5,863 nucleotides of DNA from Nitrosotalea sp. (GTDB taxonomy: Archaea > Thermoproteota > Nitrososphaeria > Nitrososphaerales > Nitrosopumilaceae): NCBI GenBank assembly GCA_031296345.1, contig JARLFW010000066.1, positions 1 to 5,863 of the forward strand, read 5' to 3'. The notes beneath the pieces are model-generated. The model had not been told where the DNA came from and did not search any database. It saw nothing but the letters and a program-made list of their open reading frames with translations. A program made the position numbers and the translations under genes. How positions within the stretch are numbered: position 1 is the stretch's first letter; every line of letters begins with the position of its first letter. Shown here in pieces: positions 1 through 4,534 of this stretch.

Positions 1-2
1 TC

Positions 3-1277
3 ATGATTGCAGCCTATGGGTTAAACGTGCAAGGACATTACTCCACTTACGCATTCATTCTTGGAGTGGGCAGTGCCGCAAGTGGTGGCGTTATCGTATG
101 GGCTAGTATGAGACAAGGGAAAACATTCCAATCACAACCATATGTAGTAATATCTGAAAAAACTACATCCAATCAAGAAGCGAAATACAAAAATATCTAT
201 GAAGGATCTCCTATATTACAAAGAACCGTAAATACTTCGGGAATTATTCTAGAATGTAATCCAGCATATGTGAAAAGTTTTGGAAATTCAAAAGAAGAGA
301 TAATTGGCAGATCTATTTTTGATCACGTCGCAGAAAAAAGTATGAATGATATGAAAAATGCCTTTGAATCCTGGAAGAAATCTAACAAAGTAGATAATGT
401 TGAGATTTGGTTCAAAAGAAAAGATGGGAGTACATTTCCTGCATTACTTTCTGCAAATAATATCTATGATGAAAAAGGCAAATTGGTAGGAAGCAATACC
501 TATATCAGAAATATGACTGATGTTTACGAAGCTCACAAAGTTTTGGATGAGCATGAAAGACAAAAGATCCAAATTGATGAGATGCAAAAAATGGATTCTT
601 CTAAAGCAGAATTTTACATGACTGTTGCAAAAGAATCGCAAATTCCAATAGCTCCCATTTTAAAATACTCTAAAATTTTACATGAGATTCCTCATGGAAA
701 ACTAACTGTAAAACAAGTCGAGGCAATAACTGAGATTCATGATAATGCAGTAAAACTTGATCAGCTAATGGTAGACATTCTAGATGTCCAAAAACTTAAC
801 ACCAAAACTATGGAATACAAAAAAGAACAATTTGGTGTAAGCGATTTAATGAATCAAGTAATTGAATTGTGTAACCCCATGATGAAAGACAAAAAGATAG
901 AGTTTGTAGACTCTTCTAGCACCAAAAAATCAATATCAAGTGACCACGTCATGTTAGACAAGGTCTTTTTCAATTTGATACAAAATGCAGTTGATTTTGT
1001 GCCTACAAAGCAGGGACGAATCGAGATAGGTGCCAAGGAAGAGGGCAATTCTGTTGTATTTTATGTAAAAGACAATGGGATTGGAATAATGGAGAAAAAG
1101 AAAGATTTTGTCTTTAAAAAATTCTACCAGGTAGATATTTCATTCAAGAGAAAATATGGCGGTAGTGGATTTGGATTGGTTATCTGTAAAGGAATTGTTG
1201 AAAATCTTGGCGGAAAAATTTGGTTTGATACTAAAGAAGGGGAAGGTACTACATTTTATTTCTCCATTTCTGCATGA
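3..1277 (+). CDS. PAS-domain sensor histidine kinase, phosphoacceptor His replaced by Lys (5' end possibly cut by window)
   Basis: Membrane-linked sensor of the two-component type. Residues about 17-36 form one hydrophobic membrane segment. A PAS/PAC sensor domain spans about 60-175, a short charged linker 176-200, a DHp-type helical hairpin about 201-262, and a HATPase_c domain about 275-424. The ATPase boxes look intact: N box with N324 and N328, G1 box DNGIG at 357-361, F box about 369-378, and G2 box GGSGFGL at 386-392. In the DHp helix the usual HELKTP-type motif reads KESQIP: Lys210 stands where the phosphoacceptor His belongs, and Ile214 where the phosphatase Thr/Asn belongs. It may therefore bind ATP and sense but not phosphorylate in the classical way. 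The ATG at base 3 is only the first in view; the membrane segment so near it suggests that more N-terminus lies upstream. No response regulator is visible. The gene converges on tRNA-Thr, 18 bp away. Confidence 0.88.
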   Translation: MIAAYGLNVQGHYSTYAFILGVGSAASGGVIVWASMRQGKTFQSQPYVVISEKTTSNQEAKYKNIYEGSPILQRTVNTSGIILECNPAYVKSFGNSKEEIIGRSIFDHVAEKSMNDMKNAFESWKKSNKVDNVEIWFKRKDGSTFPALLSANNIYDEKGKLVGSNTYIRNMTDVYEAHKVLDEHERQKIQIDEMQKMDSSKAEFYMTVAKESQIPIAPILKYSKILHEIPHGKLTVKQVEAITEIHDNAVKLDQLMVDILDVQKLNTKTMEYKKEQFGVSDLMNQVIELCNPMMKDKKIEFVDSSSTKKSISSDHVMLDKVFFNLIQNAVDFVPTKQGRIEIGAKEEGNSVVFYVKDNGIGIMEKKKDFVFKKFYQVDISFKRKYGGSGFGLVICKGIVENLGGKIWFDTKEGEGTTFYFSISA

Positions 1278-1295
1278 TATAATTAGAAAACATCA

Positions 1296-1369
1296 AGCTT
1301 CGAACGGGATTCGATCCCGCGACCTTTACCTTACCAAGGTAACGCTCTACCAGGCTGAGCTATCGAAGC
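1296..1369 (-). tRNA. tRNA-Thr(GGT)
   Basis: Read on the minus strand, this 74-nt sequence folds into a complete cloverleaf. The 7-bp acceptor is GCTTCGA/TCGAAGC, the D arm begins GCTCAGCCTGG, the anticodon stem is TTACC/GGTAA, and the loop TTGGTAA gives anticodon GGT (threonine, ACC/ACT codons). The T arm contains ATCGAAT. There is no intron. The discriminator base is T, which fits archaeal threonine tRNA, and CCA is not encoded. A T-rich stretch (TTTTCT) follows the 3' end. Confidence 0.96.
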
Positions 1370-1394
1370 ATAACAAGCTCGCACTTACGAATCC

Positions 1395-1403
1395 TTATTA
1401 ATC
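1395..1403 (-). promoter_or_regulatory. Probable TATA box of tRNA-Thr
   Basis: The minus-strand GATTAATAA lies about 30 bp before the mature 5' end of tRNA-Thr. This is the same placement as the TATA-like elements before the other three tRNA genes here, so transcription would start a few bases upstream of the tRNA. It is assigned by composition and spacing only. Confidence 0.45.
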
Positions 1404-1435
1404 TTACTTGGTTTTAGAAAAAATTTTCATAAAAC

Positions 1436-1444
1436 GTTTAATTT
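1436..1444 (+). promoter_or_regulatory. Probable TATA box of tRNA-Leu
   Basis: GTTTAATTT is centred about 28 bp before the tRNA-Leu 5' end, the expected archaeal distance. It lies back to back with the tRNA-Thr promoter in a 98-bp divergent spacer (1370-1467). Confidence 0.45.
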
Positions 1445-1493
1445 CTCCGACATCTCGCTAATAAAACGCAGGAGTCGCCGAGCCTGGCCAAAG

Positions 1494-1514
1494 TAGGTCT
1501 GATGGCCTTTGGAC
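1494..1514 (+). other. tRNA intron 1 (D-arm, non-canonical), 21 nt
   Basis: The intron lies in the 3' strand of the D stem, about position 23/24 by my numbering. Its ends fit a bulge-helix-bulge: CCAA (1488-1491) pairs perfectly with TTGG (1509-1512). The 3-nt bulges are 1492-1494 (cut AG^T) and 1513-1515 (cut AC^G). An inner AGG/CCT helix (1495-1497 with 1506-1508) closes the intron loop. Excision restores the D stem GCC/GGC. A rival 6-bp hairpin, CCAAAG/CTTTGG (1488-1493 with 1507-1512), is possible in the precursor. Confidence 0.82.
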
Positions 1515-1528
1515 GCGCGGGACTTAAG

Positions 1529-1544
1529 ATCATACAAATGGGTG
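1529..1544 (+). other. tRNA intron 2 (37/38, canonical), 16 nt
   Basis: The intron sits one base 3' of the anticodon, between positions 37 (G1528) and 38 (A1545). Central helix CTTA (1523-1526) pairs with TGGG (1539-1542) through one C-G, two T-G and one A-T pair. The 3-nt bulges are AG^A and TG^A. The intron has little or no internal helix, so this is a relaxed motif. Removal leaves a 7-nt loop CTTAAGA. Confidence 0.85.
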
Positions 1545-1591
1545 ATCCCGTCTCTTAGGGGTTCGTGGGTTCAAATCCCACCTCCTGCACC

Positions 1592-1597
1592 TTTTTT
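1592..1597 (+). terminator. T-run terminator of tRNA-Leu
   Basis: Six T begin three bases after the mature tRNA 3' end, as expected for archaeal transcription termination. The run overlaps the TAA stop (1596-1598) of the minus-strand gene. Confidence 0.6.
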
Positions 1598-1982
1598 ATC
1601 TTTGGTGCTTTATTCCTCTAGCATTTAGAACTTCGTAAATTTCTGGAAGAGAAAATACAAATCCAACATGGACACAATTTTTCTCTTCGCACAATAAACA
1701 ATAAAGCTCATTATTCTGAACAGCAACTTCGGCAATTCTATTTTTGATGTTGTCTTTTATTACAACTCTGTCATCATCAACTGATATTTTCTCAAGTTTT
1801 GGAGCGTATCTTGCAAAGGTTTCATCCTTTTGCATAAGGTCTTCCATCATGAAAGTAATGTATCCTGCAAAACTGTTGACACCCTTCATTGCAAGGTCGT
1901 GTTTACTTTTCTTGTATGTGTCGTGGAATTTGTTGTACACTTCTTCTGAGATTGTGATGGATTTGAAACCTGCTTTTGGCAT
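1596..1982 (-). CDS. Small ribbon-helix-helix-like protein with SWIM-like zinc motif
   Basis: A 128-residue soluble protein of a type I associate with thaumarchaea; no specific function is recognised. Residues about 6-50 resemble a ribbon-helix-helix DNA-binding fold: a short strand (FKSITIS), a helix, a longer lysine-rich stretch than usual, then a helix beginning NSFAGYITFMMED. The C-terminal half is strand-rich and carries C95-x2-C98-x4-C103-x-H105, a CxxC...CxH zinc-binding pattern related to SWIM domains, followed by a final helix. ATG at 1982 is the natural start: a TATA-like element lies upstream and little leader is left. Palindromic sites flank that promoter, which suggests autoregulation (inference). 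A DNA- or RNA-binding regulator is the likeliest role. The 3' end meets the tRNA-Leu terminator. Confidence 0.85.
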   Translation of the reverse strand: MPKAGFKSITISEEVYNKFHDTYKKSKHDLAMKGVNSFAGYITFMMEDLMQKDETFARYAPKLEKISVDDDRVVIKDNIKNRIAEVAVQNNELYCLLCEEKNCVHVGFVFSLPEIYEVLNARGIKHQR

Positions 1983-1996
1983 TACTTATCTATACC

Positions 1997-2037
1997 GTAC
2001 TTTAAAGTACTGATATTTAATACTTTTGGCTTTAAAG
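1997..2037. promoter_or_regulatory. Promoter with paired palindromic operator-like sites
   Basis: The minus-strand TATA-like AGTATTAAATATC (2012-2024) serves the gene starting at 1982. It is flanked by two CTTTAAAG palindromes at 2000-2007 and 2030-2037, exactly 30 bp (about three helical turns) apart. The nearer copy sits inside a perfect 14-bp palindrome, GTACTTTAAAGTAC (1997-2010), between TATA box and probable start. This geometry suits cooperative binding of a dimeric repressor, perhaps the adjacent ribbon-helix-helix-like protein (inference). Confidence 0.5.
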
Positions 2038-2216
2038 ATTGCAACCAAAGGTCAGCTTAATGTCAACTTGTTCTATAACGAAATACATCTTGATGCAGAT
2101 TTTATTTGTAATATAATTAAAAATAATTTTTATGTTATATTGAAAAAATTATGTAAAATATTATCTGGTTTTAATTTAGAACATGTTGTGAAATGTGAAA
2201 TGCCGTGATCAATCTA
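2038..2216. other. AT-rich spacer, nothing convincing seen
   Basis: This is very AT-rich sequence between the operator region and the candidate small gene at 2217-2367. The only frame of any length starts with TTG, has no promoter or ribosome-binding sequence, and gives a peptide unlike any family I know. No tRNA-like fold or long inverted repeat was found. Confidence 0.4.
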
Positions 2217-2367
2217 TTAAGCATTTAGTATCAATTCTGCGTTTTTCTTAATTACTTTTTTGTCCATACTACAAACAGTGCGCTTGTAGTATACGATATA
2301 CCACACCACGTAACTTGGACCAACCAGACCATACCAAAGTACCGGTCGGCAAGGACCCTTTCATCAT
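2217..2367 (-). pseudogene. Possible small membrane protein gene with a +1 frameshift
   Basis: On the minus strand, one frame (2217-2360) encodes a protein-like tail: a hydrophobic, aromatic segment (VLWYGLVGPSYVVWYIVYY), the basic pair KR, then a charged tail ending VIKKNAELILNA. It has no ATG in a useful place and begins just after two in-frame TGA codons. Another frame has ATG-ATG at 2367 (MMKGSLPTGT) but stops at 2269. Dropping one base near the AAA run at 2336-2338 would join them into a single-span membrane protein of about 49 residues. Either there is a frameshift (decay, programmed, or sequence error), or the protein starts at a GTG (2309 or 2306), or the frame is chance. A TATA-like element (2391-2400) lies about 28 bp before ATG 2367. 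Confidence 0.35.
2266..2292. repeat. Inverted repeat, 9-bp arms
   Basis: ATACTACAA (2266-2274) and TTGTAGTAT (2284-2292) are perfect reverse complements around a 9-base loop. They fall inside the candidate small membrane protein frame, just after its membrane segment. The repeat could be an RNA hairpin or coincidental within coding sequence. Confidence 0.5.
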
Positions 2368-2380
2368 GGGTCCTTGCTGA
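2346..2380. repeat. Strong 13-bp palindrome/hairpin, operator or RNA stem-loop
   Basis: The arms TCGGCAAGGACCC (2346-2358) and GGGTCCTTGCTGA (2368-2380) pair over 13 positions, the inner 10 perfectly and one as G-T, around a 9-base loop. Read on the minus strand the loop is exactly ATGATGAAA. It is GC-rich within an AT-rich spacer. On the plus strand TTTTATTAAT follows, so it could act as a terminator-like hairpin. If minus-strand transcription starts near 2369, only one arm is transcribed, so a DNA operator for the divergent regulator is the better reading. Confidence 0.6.
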
Positions 2381-2390
2381 TTTTATTAAT

Positions 2391-2400
2391 GCTATATACC
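2391..2400. promoter_or_regulatory. TATA box, possibly bidirectional
   Basis: GCTATATACC is centred about 25 bp before the GTG start at 2420 (plus) and about 28 bp before the ATG at 2367 (minus). The near-symmetric TATATA core could therefore serve both directions. The plus-strand transcript would be leaderless. Assigned from sequence and spacing only. Confidence 0.55.
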
Positions 2401-2419
2401 AGAAAATTACACAAAGTTT

Positions 2420-3319
2420 GTGGTACGAGAATATAGTCCAGAAAAAATACGTGAAAAACTAATTGATGCACTTGGTCAATCAAAAACTGGGCTTACAGGA
2501 ATGGAGATTTCTGAAAAACTCAAGGTAAACCGTGTAACAATGTCAAAATACCTCAAAGTTTTTGCAGGAGAGGGTCTGATAAAACAAAAAAACATGGGCA
2601 GTGTAAATTTATGGTTTATCGAAGAGGTTGCAGGAAAACTCAATTTTCCAGAAGACTATTTTTCAGTAAAAAACAAGTATATGGAATATGTCTTGTCAGG
2701 CTCTACTCCTGAGGCACATACTCTAATTCGAACCTCGCTTCATTCGGGAGCCTCGCCTACTAAACTAGTCAGTGAAGTAATAATACCTGCAATTGAGGCA
2801 ATTGAGAACTCGTATGATAATGGAAAAATGGGAAGGTCTGAGAAGAATTTCTATGATGAAATAATATCAACTTCGCTCTCTTTGATTGGTCTCTCAGAAG
2901 AAGATGTGGACCAAAAAAAGAATATTGTCATTTTGGCAAGTGATTATCAAAATGCTCTAGTTGCTCAAGCAGCTTCTGCTGCACTTCGAACTGGAAAATG
3001 GAAAGTGTCGTTACTTGGTGACATGTCTTCAGCTATAGATGTAATGTTTGATATTGACTTGCAAAGATTTCTAAATAAAATCTGGCCTAAGCGTGATGGC
3101 ATAATGATTATTGTAGTATTTGCATCAAAAGATGCCGAGATCAAATTCTTTACTCAAGCCATAGAATCTGGCAAGGGAAAATATGGAAAAAATGTTCATC
3201 TTGCGTTATGTACAAAAATTGTTAAAAAAACAAAGACAACTGCTGATTTTGTATCGCCAGATGTAGAAACTTTATTGCAGTGGTGTCAGACCGTGTATGA
3301 AAGTTACCAAAATCAGTGA
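2420..3319 (+). CDS. Winged-helix regulator fused to a degenerate cobalamin-binding-like module
   Basis: A 299-residue cytoplasmic protein. Residues about 8-70 form a winged helix-turn-helix with a recognition helix near 38-54 (RVTMSKYLKVFAGEGLI) and a wing (VNLWFIE). Residues about 82-157 resemble the four-helix cap that precedes B12 domains (pattern PAIEAIENSYDNGKM). Residues about 168-290 resemble the Rossmann-like B12 domain, with KVSLLGD at 195-201 in the usual strand-LG position. The order matches CarH/LitR-type light or cobalamin regulators. However, the DxHxxG ligand motif reads DYQNAL (175-180): Gln177 replaces the axial His and Leu180 the Gly. The cap EH pair reads NF (143-144). Cobalamin binding is therefore doubtful, and another ligand or a purely structural role is possible. 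GTG at 2420 is chosen because the TATA box lies 25 bp upstream. It is divergent from the candidate small membrane protein gene. Confidence 0.82.
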   Translation: MVREYSPEKIREKLIDALGQSKTGLTGMEISEKLKVNRVTMSKYLKVFAGEGLIKQKNMGSVNLWFIEEVAGKLNFPEDYFSVKNKYMEYVLSGSTPEAHTLIRTSLHSGASPTKLVSEVIIPAIEAIENSYDNGKMGRSEKNFYDEIISTSLSLIGLSEEDVDQKKNIVILASDYQNALVAQAASAALRTGKWKVSLLGDMSSAIDVMFDIDLQRFLNKIWPKRDGIMIIVVFASKDAEIKFFTQAIESGKGKYGKNVHLALCTKIVKKTKTTADFVSPDVETLLQWCQTVYESYQNQ

Positions 3320-3663
3320 CTAATTAATTCTAAAATCTTGAAGGGAAGTTTGGAAAAATCAATTTCCTTTTCAACTGATACTAAAAGTACGTTATCATTT
3401 ATTGGAAAACTCATTACTATTAGCTTGTCTCGGTATGACATTGCAAATTTTACAGGACCGAAAACCTTATCGAACTCCTTTCGCATCTTTGCCCTCAAAA
3501 CTAGTTCCATGTATAACATTTCATTATCTCTTTCCTCCTCAAGGGATTCAAATCCGTGTCTCATTCCTCCTGCAATCAGTCTACCATTTGCATTAATCAG
3601 GCCTGTAAATCTTATCTTTGGTTCTAATTCTAAGATTTGCTTACATAACTCGTCTTTGTCCAT
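3313..3663 (-). CDS. Small hypothetical protein, Roadblock/profilin-like (DUF6659-like)
   Basis: A 116-residue protein with no signal peptide or membrane segment. It starts with a helix, then a strand-turn-strand RFTGLINANGRLIAGG (18-33), an acidic helical stretch (about 40-67), strands near 71-77 and 80-87, another at 92-98, and a closing helix. This resembles the small Roadblock/LC7-like fold often annotated as DUF6659 in ammonia-oxidising archaea; I make that link from memory of the pattern, so the family name is tentative. The role is unknown. ATG 3663 has an AAGGAG ribosome-binding sequence (3674-3679) ten bases upstream, and A/T-rich TATA-like sequences lie at 3688-3697 and 3702-3710. 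Its 3' end overlaps the convergent regulator gene by 7 bp (3313-3319). Confidence 0.82.
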   Translation of the reverse strand: MDKDELCKQILELEPKIRFTGLINANGRLIAGGMRHGFESLEEERDNEMLYMELVLRAKMRKEFDKVFGPVKFAMSYRDKLIVMSFPINDNVLLVSVEKEIDFSKLPFKILELISH

Positions 3664-3673
3664 GTTATGCTAA

Positions 3674-3679
3674 CTCCTT
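3674..3679 (-). promoter_or_regulatory. Shine-Dalgarno sequence AAGGAG
   Basis: AAGGAG on the minus strand lies ten bases before ATG 3663. It supports that start and is notable because most other genes here look leaderless. Confidence 0.55.
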
Positions 3680-3776
3680 GTCTGCGAAATATATTGGTAG
3701 CTTAAATTTTGACAACAAAATTGTAACTAGTCCTTCCTATTTATTGAAATCTATCATATTTTTGATTGAAAACTAG

Positions 3777-3864
3777 TGGGCCGAATGGGATTCGAACCCA
3801 CGACCTTTCGATATCTGAATAATTTTATCAGTCGAACGCTCCAGCCAAGCTGAGCTATCGGCCC
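3777..3864 (-). tRNA. tRNA-Ile(GAT) with 13-nt intron
   Basis: An 88-nt minus-strand tRNA gene. The acceptor GGGCCGA/TCGGCCC and discriminator A frame a D arm beginning GCTCAGCTTGG, the anticodon stem TTCGA/TCGAA and the T arm GTGGG-TTCGAAT-CCCAT. The anticodon GAT (3827-3829) reads isoleucine ATC/ATT codons. Removing the intron gives 75 nt with a normal 7-nt loop, CTGATAA. CCA is not encoded. A short T run (CTAGTTTTC) follows the 3' end. The gene lies 31 bp downstream of the thioredoxin-fold gene on the same strand, but has its own TATA-like sequence. Confidence 0.95.
3813..3825 (-). other. tRNA-Ile intron (37/38), 13 nt
   Basis: The intron sits at the canonical place one base after the anticodon. 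The central 4-bp helix is perfect: CTGA (3831 down to 3828) pairs with TCAG (3818 down to 3815). Both 3-nt bulges are well formed (TA^A and AT^A), and the loop between helix strands is only six bases (AATTAT). There is no room for an inner intron helix. Confidence 0.88.
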
Positions 3865-3886
3865 AAATTTTTTTTTACCCGGTTCT

Positions 3887-3894
3887 CATTTAAG
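3887..3894 (-). promoter_or_regulatory. Probable TATA box of tRNA-Ile
   Basis: CTTAAATG on the minus strand is centred about 26 bp before the mature 5' end of tRNA-Ile, just beyond the stop codon of the upstream gene. Spacing matches the other tRNA genes. Confidence 0.4.
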
Positions 3895-3895
3895 T

Positions 3896-4450
3896 CTACT
3901 GGCTTTTCCACTTGATTGAACAACCCATCGATGGGTCGAAATCTTTCTCTATCTTCTTTGCTGAAAGAACTTGCTCTATGTTTTGAATCATTGTTTTCTC
4001 TGTCGGTTTGTCTTCTGGTTTCATTGCATTATCAATTCTACCATGAAAAACTAATCTTCCTTCTTTGTCAAAAAGAAATGGATCCGGGGTACATACTGCA
4101 CCATATTTTTTTGCAACCTCTTGAGTTTCATCAACTAGATAAGTAAATCCAAAACCTTTCTCTTTTGCAAATGTCTTCATGGCATCAAAACTGTCATCTG
4201 GATACTTTACTGCGTCATTACTGTTAATTCCAATCATGGCAATTTTGCCCTTGAATTTATTGTATATCTCATTTAGTGCATCAACTTTTGCCTGGACATA
4301 TGGACAATGATTACACATGAAAACTATCAATTTTGCTTGATAGTCTTTGTATTCTAAAAGAGAATGTTTCTTGTCGTCAATTCCTAATAAATTAAAATCT
4401 GGTGCCTTGTCTCCTGCTTTTAGAACAATCTCAGATTTTAGTAGTACCAT
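3896..4450 (-). CDS. Thioredoxin-fold (AhpC/TSA-redoxin type) protein with CNHC active site
   Basis: A 184-residue cytoplasmic thiol-redox protein. The N-terminus AGDKAPDFNL (12-21) is the usual peroxiredoxin/redoxin opening. The redox motif C46-N-H-C49-P-Y follows a hydrophobic strand (LIVFM). C120-T-P at 120-122 gives the conserved cis-proline position with an unusual preceding Cys. The C-terminus carries GCSIKWK (176-182), a signature of this redoxin subfamily. It probably exchanges disulfides or reduces peroxides; the substrate cannot be told from sequence. An in-frame GTG at 4489 would add 13 residues, but ATG 4450 is preferred: the family opening follows soon after it and ATTTTATTGATATTA (4467-4481) lies about 25 bp upstream, giving a leaderless transcript. 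It is divergent from tRNA-Ala. Confidence 0.9.
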   Translation of the reverse strand: MVLLKSEIVLKAGDKAPDFNLLGIDDKKHSLLEYKDYQAKLIVFMCNHCPYVQAKVDALNEIYNKFKGKIAMIGINSNDAVKYPDDSFDAMKTFAKEKGFGFTYLVDETQEVAKKYGAVCTPDPFLFDKEGRLVFHGRIDNAMKPEDKPTEKTMIQNIEQVLSAKKIEKDFDPSMGCSIKWKSQ

Positions 4451-4466
4451 GAATGATTTGAAAGAT

Positions 4467-4481
4467 AATATCAATAAAATC
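4467..4481 (-). promoter_or_regulatory. Probable TATA box of the thioredoxin-fold gene
   Basis: The minus-strand ATTTTATTGATATTA is centred about 25 bp before ATG 4450. That distance favours the shorter protein and a leaderless mRNA over the upstream GTG at 4489. Confidence 0.4.
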
Positions 4482-4501
4482 TTTGCCACATAATGGTAAC
4501 A

Positions 4502-4509
4502 ATTAAAAT
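4502..4509 (+). promoter_or_regulatory. Probable TATA box of tRNA-Ala
   Basis: ATTAAAAT is centred about 30 bp before the tRNA-Ala 5' end, so transcription would begin near 4530. It shares the 4451-4534 divergent spacer with the thioredoxin-fold gene. Confidence 0.45.
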
Positions 4510-4534
4510 CTAACTGGGTTTCAAATCTTGCAAC

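Larger units (their letters stand above)
1468..1589 (+). tRNA. tRNA-Leu(TAA) with two introns
   Basis: A 122-nt type II tRNA gene. The acceptor is GCAGGAG/CTCCTGC (1468-1474 with 1582-1588) with discriminator A1589; the D arm begins at 1477. The anticodon stem is CGGGA/TCCCG (1518-1522 with 1546-1550), the anticodon TAA is at 1525-1527, a 14-nt variable region covers 1551-1564, and the T arm is GTGGG-TTCAAAT-CCCAC. As written, the D arm is too long and the anticodon loop too large. Removing 1494-1514 and 1529-1544 gives an 85-nt tRNA whose core reads CCAAAGGCGCGGGACTTAAG, the usual archaeal Leu form. CCA is not encoded. A run of six T follows, overlapping the stop codon of the convergent gene. 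Confidence 0.93.

Noticed and set aside
444..1048. Two minus-strand open frames inside the histidine kinase gene
   Set aside because: They lie wholly antisense to a clear PAS-kinase frame and encode no recognisable domain.
1156..1401. Plus-strand frame across the kinase end and tRNA-Thr
   Set aside because: It overlaps the kinase G2 box in another frame and runs through a complete tRNA on the other strand.
1744..2013. Plus-strand frame opposite the ribbon-helix-helix-like gene
   Set aside because: It is the antisense shadow of a protein with clear domains and runs into that gene's promoter.
2026..2208. 60-codon plus-strand frame starting with TTG
   Set aside because: It has a rare start codon, overlaps an operator-like site, lacks promoter or ribosome-binding support, and is low-complexity and AT-driven.
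3338..3673. Plus-strand frames opposite the small Roadblock-like gene
   Set aside because: The minus-strand gene has a ribosome-binding sequence, TATA-like elements and a credible fold; these are shadows.
3868..3876. Run of nine T as a terminator
   Set aside because: It lies just upstream of the minus-strand tRNA-Ile, where it reads as A; no plus-strand transcript is known to reach it.
3916..4146. Plus-strand frame opposite the thioredoxin-fold gene
   Set aside because: It is antisense to a gene with the CxxC motif and family signatures.
4451..4489. GTG start adding 13 residues to the thioredoxin-fold protein
   Set aside because: The added residues lie across the TATA-like element, and ATG 4450 fits both the family N-terminus and the promoter spacing.
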